Below, one piece after another: positions 13,801 to 24,900 of a DNA stretch of 64,000 nucleotides; positions within the stretch are counted from its first letter, which is position 1; every line of letters begins with the position of its first letter. Made by a program: the position numbers and the translations under genes. The notes under the pieces were generated by a model. It was not told where the DNA came from, did no database searches, and was given only the letters and a program-made list of their open reading frames with translations. The stretch covers positions 112,214,701-112,278,700 of the forward strand of contig OX104134.1 in NCBI GenBank assembly GCA_944470555.2, read 5' to 3'. This DNA is from Heterobilharzia americana (taxonomy: Eukaryota; Platyhelminthes; Trematoda; Strigeidida; Schistosomatidae).

Positions 13801-16800
13801 CCAAACAGGAACTCCAGAGGGAGCGGCAATTTACATACTTAATAACAAATAAAAAGAGTATTTACTTTGTTTTTTCGCATATCTCACTATATACTGCTAA
13901 TTTAACATCAATCCCCTTGTCTCTAACTGCTGCTAAACGTTGTTTGGCTTGATTTGGAAACATATCACGTGGTCTGTAACGTTGATGAGCACCAGAACGC
14001 TCATTGGCCAACCATTCACCCAATGGTACTGTACCTTCGCACCATTCGATGACACCACAGCGTTGAGACACCGGTACAACCTGAGGTGACAATAAATAAT
14101 AATAATAATGATAAGAAGAACAAAGTGGGTGAAAACTGTGAGAAATAGCGTCTTTACATTTCACTTCAAAACCAGAAAAAAATTGTGGATAGATTGGAAT
14201 AAATATCTTACTTTATATGTGCGTATACAAAGCCCATTATTCACATACAACCAGTTACCGCGATATTTGGGTACATTGATGAGGGAAGTCGAGCACTGCA
14301 GCGACGCACCGGAACTGATTTTCTCATACTGCCCTAACAAAAGGTTAGCAGCGGTAAATACCTACAAGTTAAGTAAATAAATAACAATCGGAAAAATACC
14401 TACTTAGAAATGTTATTGTATGATCTTACATGAATGAAGACATTGCGGATACTACCATACAGAAAGAATGACCACAGAAGTCTGACAAAAAACCCACTTC
14501 ATGAATTTATCTTACTGATCCAGTATCAAACAGTAGACAAAAATATCGAACGATGAAGATCTGAAAGACAAGGTTCCTACCGCCCTGTTAAAATACATGT
14601 GTACAAATAAATTATTTATTCAGCGCTATTCAACCTGAAAAAGCTCAATGCTATTTCCAGTTTGCTGTGGAAAAAAACAAATTCAGTAGCACATGAATGC
14701 ATTCCTACAAGCTTCAAGCACAATGAGGCACAGAAATAACTTAACTGTAGACTGGAAAAAGTTTACGAAATCACCGTGAGAAAAGACAATGAAGAATAAA
14801 GAAAGAAATGGAAAGGTCAGTGACGATAGGTAACAGTGGACACCTATTTAGACTTACCAAAAAAGTCGAGACAGAAAGGATGGTGACCGACGTTTAGTGG
14901 TTACATTAACCGAAGCGTTGGCTGGTTTGTGGGAATCAGATACGATCTCCTCTGAGTCAGACCCATCATTGACTATCCCAGTTTTCATGAAGAGATACAA
15001 ATCCTCCTCTTGTAATGACAGAGGAATCAGATTCAAGTCACTCGATGCTTGGGGTGCATCGATCACCACTAAACGAATAATCTTCAAGCGCAAACATACT
15101 TGCGGTCAACACTAACTGCGACTACGTTAATCGAAACATCCAATAATGGCTTCTGTCATTGAAACGACTGGCAATAAGTCACATCACTCTTCAAAAGACA
15201 TCATATTCAAACATCTGTGGGTGTGTTACAGCCTATGCTGAGGAGTCAGTTGAGTTGCGTACGTCACTCTCTTCATTCACACAGTCGGCTACAGAGGTCA
15301 CCTTCTCGTCTGACTTAGCATGATCTTACCACAGATATACAATACGCAGACGATACAGCCATGTTAGGTGAAGATGCCGGCATGATCGATAGTTAAAAAT
15401 TAAGAAAACAGAAGAAGCGATTCTCATCTCACAAGTGTAAACTATTGCTCCAGGACTGATCTAGTTTTGTACTTCATTTTCAAAACGGTTAAGTGGTTGA
15501 GAAGGTTGACCAAATAACTGGGTTAGGAATTCAGAGACAGATTTCAATTCAAAAATAATGTAGGAAGAAGACAACGGGAAGCACTTGAATACTCAGATAT
15601 ATTTTTTGAACAAACCTGTTGCATGACCGCATCCTGTCTTGGATCATCATTACCTTTGACCAACTGTCGATAGATTTTCCCATCAGTACCCAAACAGCTG
15701 ATGAGTATAGGACTATTAATTCCGCCAACAAGGCGAAATTTTGGAGAAAAACCAGCAATACGAGTGGCTTTTGAATCTGGATAGTGCCCAGAACGGTCTA
15801 TAGGAACATTACAAGTTGGCACGGTAACAAGTCCAAGTTGAAAATCCCCAGCACGATGAGAACTATGCGAACCCAGCGATATTAAACGATACAGTTCGCA
15901 TCCAGTCGGAAGTGGAATGCTATCTGAAAATGAAAAGAACTTCATAATACTTGAATTAAAAAAAACAAGACCCATAGAGGCCCATAAATGATGAGAATTG
16001 AGTTTTTTCTGTCGCTTAGCAGTTACAACTGGCATTCGCTATACAACCCCTGAATTCCGAACTGTCTGCAACAGTTGTGGGAACGGAAACTTGTTCAGCA
16101 TCCAAATGGAAAACTGAAGCGCACTCAGCACCTATGTGCACTTTATGAGGTAAGCAATGAGCCACACGGCGTGCAGTCTAATGGTACCACACCGCTGCCC
16201 AGACCCCGGTTAAGTGGGGTGGAAATACAACTCGAGGCTTATCAACTAGAAGCCAAGTGTGTAGACCAATTAGGTCGCAGCTTAACTTTACATTACCCAC
16301 CACAATGGTTATTTCCTCTTTAGCACGGAGGATGAGGTACCTTTTCTCAAATTTCCGAAGCAAAATGACTGGTTTCGTAAGCCTTAAGAGATTTACGGCT
16401 TCTTTGAAACATTTGGAAAATCTCATCGCACACTGTAACAAAACAGCATTCGAACTTTATTTACTGTTACAAAATACCTTGATACCCAATCTTTAGGTGT
16501 AGTTCTGTTGACAAACTTTCCAACACACCTACTGGAAATGATTAACCAATACCATTAGTTGAACATTTTGGTAATTAAGTTCTGGGAATTTTATTGTTGG
16601 GTTTATAGGTTGATCAGCATAAGCGAAGACTTCAAGATCAGCGTGTCTCATTTTCAGATCATTTAAACAAGACAAGTAACTTTTCAGATAAAGCGACAAG
16701 ATATTGCTGACAAGCTAAAAATATCTAAATACTCTAAGGACTGTTTTTAAACAGGTGAGAATCAGAATTAAATCTCAATAGTCGTGATAAGATGTTTACG

Positions 16801-18916
16801 ACCACTTATGAAAAGGTGAACCAGTCGACATACATGCTTTAAATGAAAAGTGGGAGGAGTGAATTCCGAAATCTCTGCATGAAACTTCTAATCACCTGAA
16901 ATAATGGGAATAGGCACAAGTAGTGGTTTAGGGTATGAGAAATGATCACAGAGCTTTTAAGCATCCATTATATTTTGAACTGAAAAGCTTGGACGGGAAA
17001 AACGAAAAAACTGATGTACTGTCTGAACAGTACACTAGATTGGACAGGTGAAATTTAAGCTCAATAAGGTATAAAACTAGATATAGTTCGAATTCGTGTA
17101 AGTCACAGCGTGTTTGAAATGAAATGATTCCAACTTTTTACACGGAAGCCTGGTCCAAGCTTCTCCAGACAAATAAAACTTTTTCTCTGAAGAAGCTCGG
17201 ACCAGACTTTTAAGCGAAACGCTGGAGTCATTTCATTTCAAACAAGCAGTGACAAACACAAATACAAACTATATCTAGTATCAGCCTTTTACTCAGCGAC
17301 CAATATTTGTGACACTATTTGGTCGAACCTTGATTACAGTTCACATAAGGTTTAGAGGATCGATAATTCGAACGCGAAAAGCCAGGGTACAGAAAATGTA
17401 CAACACCAAAAGAAAAATATGTTAAATAATTGAAGTGAAATTATAATAGAAATAATTGTTGCCCAATAGATTACACTAAAAGGAGTCTAGGAAACCGTTT
17501 TGTAAAATATCAACAAACAACCAAAAGATCCAATGTTTTACCTGCATTTGTTTTGTATTTGTCAACCTTCGTATTTGCCAAATCTATGTAAGCTTGAGCT
17601 AAACGTTGCATTTGCCTTAAAAGTTCTCCACGTCGACCACGACATAACTGGTCAAAGACTTTTAGAGCAGCCGTTTTGCGGCAACTTGACCCCACAGATG
17701 CCTAAAAGACAAATATGACAACTCATTGCTGATAAAAGCTGCACATGACAGTGGGTTTGGTAACGTTTAGAAAGCGCCAAGAACATCGATTTACTGCTTA
17801 AGTATTACAACATATTGTGTCGTTCTTCTGCCTTTATTCATGGATAAAATACTTCCTATTTTTGTGATTACGCTAGGTTATGTTTTCTTGAAATTACACC
17901 AATAAGGAATAATCTCTAGTACATCGAAAAATTCAATTGATTTAGTAGTCTATTCTGCCTCATATTACCTTTATAAAGACTACTAAGCCTGTACGAAACT
18001 TCGAATCACAGCTAAACTGAGAACTAGGTTACCATAAAAACCTGGATATTTAGCTGCCTGCTAACGATCCGATTATACAAACCAGTGTATATTTTGGTTC
18101 AGATATCAAAGGCATTGTATCTCAGTTTATGTAAAAAACTTTAGAAGCACTGAATCAGTTCATCTATATTGCTGTTAACAGTTGCTGACTAGAGTTCAAG
18201 TTACCTCCTACCACCTGTCAAATGTAATGCCTTGGAGTAAATAGGAAGCGGAGGAAAATCAGTTAATAACAGCGCATTAAAAGCACACTAATAAGTGAAA
18301 AATTTCGATTCAGGTGATTTACTTCAAAAAATTACATAAAATCAATATGCAGGATAAAACGAAGTAATTATTTTTACTGTTTGTCAGTAGTTAAACGACG
18401 AGCATAACATGCCACCTAACACGATGAAAACCAACATTGTGTATGGCAATCATAATTCCCGAAGGTTTGTGCAAGCAAGCGTATATCCACACGATGACTA
18501 AACAAAAGTATTTCCCTAGATTGAATAAGAGTCGCCCTGACATAACTTTTAGAAAAGGAAAGAGAAAGAGCAGCAGATACCAACATCCAAAAAATATCGA
18601 AGGTTTATACGAACACTATATGACTGCAACCAATTCAAACAATAGTCCGAAACAGGATTTCAAATAAAGACTTAAAGACTGATGAGTCAGTATTTTACCA
18701 AAGCAAGTAGGAAACCTAGACGATAACTACACCTCGACTGAATCTTTATCACGTACAGTTATAGTCATCATCCAAGATAATTTATTATACTATAGGCAAG
18801 AAGCAAATATATTAAACTCTATGTGAGCACTGTATACGAAAATTCAATCATACCTTATTAAGCCTATGTATTGTGTGAAGTAATCATGTTAGACTTAGTC
18901 TTATCAATCAACTTTG

Positions 18917-18982
<66 letters not shown>

Positions 18983-21900
18983 ATTGCTGTACAACGAGTA
19001 AACTAATGGGGTATCATATACTGAGAAATCTGTACTGTAAACATAATTATGGTTTGGAATAAACTAAATATATTATTATCATTACTACTATTCGTTTTTC
19101 GTCACTTTTACCGGTTTTGTCAAACCGAATTATCAAAAGTATGTTACATGCAAAAAGGGGGTTACTTTCTTCACAATGATGGTTTGAACAGTCAATTATT
19201 GCAGATTCTTAATCAAGTAGTAAACACTGAATATGCAAGTTAATAATCAACTAACCTCATTAATTTGCTGTTTATATACTTTGGATGAATTCGTAGGGTT
19301 GGGAAGCTGGCGACCAGAACTTTTTGGTGTCTGACTGTAGAAATAATCCAATTCGGCATTGATAAGAAACAGTATAGCAAATGCAGAGTGGTGCGGATGC
19401 ATATCGACTATTCGTATGATTAGCTTCACAAGTAGAAAAGTAAAAGCATTATAAGATTATTATGAAACAAATCAAATAGTCGAAATTTCCCAAACATGAG
19501 GGGAAGGATCAGTTAAAAAAAAAAGACAGTGAATGCTTCTGCTTATCACTGTTAACTGTTTTTCGATGAGTTACGCACTACCTGTGGGGGTAGGGGTCTC
19601 ATCAACTTTGATAATGATCACTGGTTGTTCATGAGTCCCATGGCACTGATGCCAAAAACTAACTACAACGATGGCTGTCGGTAATAAGCTGACGAATTGG
19701 TGTTAAGATACTGTAGATAGCATTACAATGGTTGTATTACGAGTGAGATCTACTTGAAGCAAATTACTAATCAGTAGACACTTTAAAAAGCATTTGGATA
19801 AAAAGTGAGTGAACATAGGTGTTACGCAGATGATCAGTTACCATAAATCAAAACTCTGCAACAAATTTTCTGACAATTACTCATTGAACGCAAAAACTGT
19901 TTGAAAACAAATCAACTATGTTGATTGTTGGACCTAGCATTACTAAGTAGCAGATATATTCGCCACACCTAATCAATGTCAGCAAATCGAGTGAGAAAGC
20001 ATCCAGATGACACATCAAGAAATAAATAAGGAAGCAGTCAAATGTGGTAGAAAGTTTTCGAAAGAGAGAAAGGAAGAGTAGGAGAGTACTGGAATTCAGT
20101 CCGACGAATAAGATGACGATAAAGTAGGTATACAACTGTGCCACTAAGGCCGATTCTGAACCATATCACGGCTCAGATCAAAAACAAAAGGTTTTATGCA
20201 CTCACGCCATGTTTCAGTCTGGGAACCTCTAACTAATTGTTAGTCTGAGCCTACTTCAGCTAACATTGAGTGACGAGGCAGACGGTAATTAGACATGAGT
20301 GAAACATTTCCTAACTACCTTATCGCTTAAAAGTGCACAGTCTCATTGATTAACTTTCATCTCCTACTCAAAACTCTACAGATGACTTCTAAATTACTGA
20401 CACGGTGACACCATGACACAAGGGCTATGCTATGAAGGCGACGGTGGTCGAAAAACAAAAGCCTTTGCATGCCCTATACTTTCACTGGTCATGTTTTACA
20501 GTCAGACGGTAGAATTTAGAAAACTGCAGTGCAGTACACTCGATTCTCAATAAATAATCGAATATCACAGGAGTACCATAAATGATGTAAGCTGGCGAAA
20601 GTCAAGCCAACCCATTGTATTCATGCAGAGATTTTGTCAGCCACTGATCGACCAGGGCTAGTCCCAATTTCCAGGTAAGTGAAGTGGTCAACGTACTCAA
20701 ATGTTTACCTCCCAATTGTTAGACAGTACAACCGAGGCAACAGTTTAAATCTGGGTGACGAAAGACGCATTTTGAACATCCTTGAATTGTTGCTCAAGGT
20801 TTCCAGAAGACTGTATTTTATCAAAGTTTCCATTCAACAGGAGTATGCTGCCTGCATATTCCAGATCAACCGAGTATTCTCCTGTGATAAGACCAAGTCC
20901 CATGAAGTCAGACGGTGAGAGGGAGACATCTCCATAACAAGTGTACGATAAAGTTCAGTAAAAATGGACATCCTTGACGGATATCATTCGACGTCAACAA
21001 CCCACCATAGGGTCTAACACGACCACGGGTGTTCCAGTGCAGAGACCTTGACGGGACGATGTGATTACTGTGCACGCTTGTTATTGAGAGACACTGTCAT
21101 GAGACTTTCCAATCGATGAAGTTCAATGCCGCCTTTATAATAATAATATTAACTTTATTCCAAACAACATGTATGGTACAGTATGGAATTCTCAGCAAGT
21201 AACAGTTCAACAAATTCATTCCCTGTACAATATGTTTAAGAGAAATAGACATTATGTTTGAATAGTGCTAATAATAACAGTAATAAAAGCCAATGTGAAA
21301 CAGGCACCCAGCATAACATTAGTGTCTGGTGTGGACTAGTTAATGAACAGAAATTCAAGCGTAATTTAGGTAGAGGTTTATTCAGGCAGTACCAAAATCT
21401 GCGATTCGACGTAGTTATCCAAGGAATAGTAATGTACTGTATTTTTGTGCATTTATAAGCCCATCTTTTACCGGCGTATTGTTTCTTCTCTATCTTGTTG
21501 TTAGCCGGGGAAGCAGCAGTTTGGAACCACTTTAAAAGTATGCAAAAGTACATGAGCGTTTAAAAGATAAATTAAAAGGAGGAAATTTGATGCAATATAT
21601 CTGGTGGAAATTTTTTTAGTAGCCCAAGGTTTAAACAGGCCACCTGTCAACAAATACAACTAGTGCCAGCTGCTCGCGAAAGTATATTTCAGTACCTCAT
21701 GGAGTCTAAACATCTAACTGATACACCACCACCCACAAAAATATTCAGTCTCCTGCCGAATTGCAGGCATTATCATCTTCACTCAGGTGCCTAGTGATTG
21801 TAAAGTCTAGGATCTTAGACACTAAGTTTATCAGATTGATTACCCGGGATGGTTAATACTGGGAGGACTTACCCCCTTTTTTGAAAACTGAGACCAGTCA

Positions 21901-24900
21901 GAGATCACATTTGACTCCCACTCAAGAGCTGATACTTCAGTTAACATGAACAATAATCCAATAGTCCTTAATTACCTGTGGTACTAGTTGGTTTGGCTGT
22001 TACCCTTCCTTGTTTCACACTAATTAAAGCTTCCTCAACTTCTGTAAGTTTCCAGGGTCTTATCTCTAATTTCCATTCATGATCCGATTGGATAACGGGG
22101 AATGGAACAGTAGATGGAGGCCAGTGGGAATATGTACCAGTCTACATTTGCGTTGCTTCTGCTCTTCACTGTCCTTGGAGGCTTCAGGGGTGCGCACGCA
22201 TGCATCCATTACTTCGGAAGAAGCTGCTGAGATTCACTGGACCTTTCTAACGTCAGGTCTCTTTTAGATGAGTAGTTTTACTGTGAACCGCATCCATTCA
22301 GCCGAAGATATAAGCTTGAGAGCGAGGTTGCTTTTTCTGGCTGTATTGTATGACAACAATAAGGTGTCAATTGCAGATGATCAGCATTGTATGTGAACTT
22401 TCTCTTCTTTTGTCCCTAGGAATAGCACAACTCTTTTTCCTTTGTTGTATTTTTGTGATGACAAAATGGGTTATAATAGACTGAGTTCATCATGATGAAA
22501 TATAAAACTTCCGAAATAACTGTGAAATCGACCTCAAGCAGATCTCCTTTAATCTTTGAAGTCATGCGAAAAAAAAGTAAGTCTTGAAGTCGTAACAACA
22601 AAGGAGTCAGTTTGATCAATATCAAATTTAGGTGGATACTTTGGATACCATAATGAGTTCAAAGTTTGACAAAATACTTCATACAAAGCAAGCAAAAATA
22701 CTCCACTATGCATCGAAGGACGGGTGTACTGTTCCAGTACTCCACTTCATTCTTGACAGTCAAAATCAGATATCGATTTTGTAGCATTGCTCGTATATGG
22801 TGGAATTACAGTAAGAGCAATGAAGAGCCTAAACATAAGACGTTAAACCTGGCAACCAAATCTGTCAATTAAATTGTGAACTTTTACCGACTAAGATGGT
22901 ATGAACACGTACTGCGCATGCTGAAGCACCACTTGCCTCGACGTGAGGCTGAGTGTGAAGAACAGCGACAAAGACCAATTCAGAGCGTAGCACCGGTTCA
23001 CGAAGTCTCTGATTGTTGGTTTGTGCCACGTAGGAAGACGGATATAGCCTGATTTGGTTCTTCGAGACTACAGGAATCAATACTTGAGGATTCCTGGTGA
23101 TATGGTTCAAAATCGATCGCAATATTTATGATTACCACTCTTGAAAGTCTTGAATATTTTCATCATTCTTCATCGATTTGTTCTATTCGCTCAAATTTTT
23201 CTGTTAACCTGAATATCAATCTCATTTCTTTGTGTACTACTGTGAAGTGTGGTAAATTGAACCGGTGGACATTCGAATCAGGTTATACGTTGATTCCTCT
23301 ATCTTTTCAAAAGAGTGAACTTTCTCAACAAGATAGGTGAGAAATTCAACTTACGGGAAAACCTACACCACAAGAAAAAGGTTGAAACAACTAGATGTGC
23401 AAGAAAATAAGCCGTTAGGTCAACAATTTCATGAAAAAATATGTAGACACCCACTTTTGTCAAGATAGTTTGGAAGGATGATTCACCTTCACTATTAGTT
23501 GACAACCGGGCAACTAACTGAGGAACCAGCGGGAGAAATTTGTGCGCTTCAATTTTCGTTAATTGTTCCGACAGAACTTTATTGACATTCTCTCTTCTCT
23601 CTGGATACGGTGAACTGTTTGCGGAAAGCCATAGAGATATAAGACGGAAGATCTGGGATGAAAGGTGGCATGAAAAAAAATAAGGAGTAATAACTCGGAA
23701 CAATGAAGAACTACATAAAACTGCTACCAATTGAACGAGACAACTTTAATGATTTAGGTGAGTAAGTGATACTTTTTATAACAACGTAATAACTCACAGG
23801 TGACTTCAGTGGAACTCCACAGAATTAGAGAAAACCACAAAGATATACAGAAAGAAAAGATCACAAATCTGTAGTTTCAGGTGCCCAATTATTCGAAGCT
23901 CTACAAGACAGCAAATCAATTTTATGCTGGGTTGTCAAAATGTGTTTACAATGAAAAATCATTATCTATCCATCCGAATCAATGTAGGACCATGCATCAC
24001 TGAGTAACGGTCCGAGTTGCCACACCTCATATCAATACATCAAGTAAAAAGGCAGTGAAGTGTAAGATGAAGAAAAGAAAATTCAGTCAAAAAAAACATA
24101 AAGTACTAAAAGAGAGAAAGGAAGAATGAGAAAATGGTGAGATTCAGTATAGCGTCGTCAAGATGAGGATAGTGCGTGTATACATCCGAGCCACTGACAA
24201 CGGTTCTGAGCCATATCACTTAGATTCTGCAACCACTCACTGGTTCCTTTTGTCCCGCAGACCCCAACCGGCTAGTCCGCATCGCCCCACATGGTTCAAA
24301 CCAACAGTCAGACTTCATACATCGATGTCATATTTTGATCTGGCCGCATCGGGCCTCGGGCCAGCCTGAACCTACTTCGGCCAACATTGTATGACGAGGC
24401 AATCAGCGACTAGACATACGTAACGCGTGTCCCAACCATCTCAGTCGATGAAAGTTCACAATCTCGTCAACTGACTTACCTCTTTCGCCCTAAAACTCTA
24501 CACCTGACTTCTGCATTACTCACGTGGTGACACCACGGAATACGGCTTATACTACGAAGGCGACGGTGATCAAACACGTGAAGTCTTCTCATGTCTTCCA
24601 CCTTCAATAGTGATGATTCACAGACATACAGTAGAACAGAGCGAACTGCTGTGCGGTACATGTGACCCTCAATATACAGTCGGATATGACGGCGGCTCCA
24701 CAGGTGAAAAATACTTCACTCAAAAATTCTATAGAAGTAACTTGCCACATACCAAGATTTAAATTTAAAAAAGCAGCCAAGTTTACTCTGATGTGTGTAA
24801 TAATTATAATACAAATATCAGGAGCTATCATGACACGGTGTAAACAGGTATTTTAAAATACCACACACTACTACTTTTATTAGCTAATAGTATGGAAACG

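Noticed and set aside
16178..16441. 87-codon minus-strand frame as a possible ATM exon
   Set aside because: The exon at 17542-17701 (phase 1 end) joins 15616-15923 (two-base start) to make a single Asp codon and a family-consistent junction, leaving no place for it.
18670..18710. CTGATGAG at about 18680 as a hammerhead core
   Set aside because: No GAAA partner, stem II or closing stem nearby.
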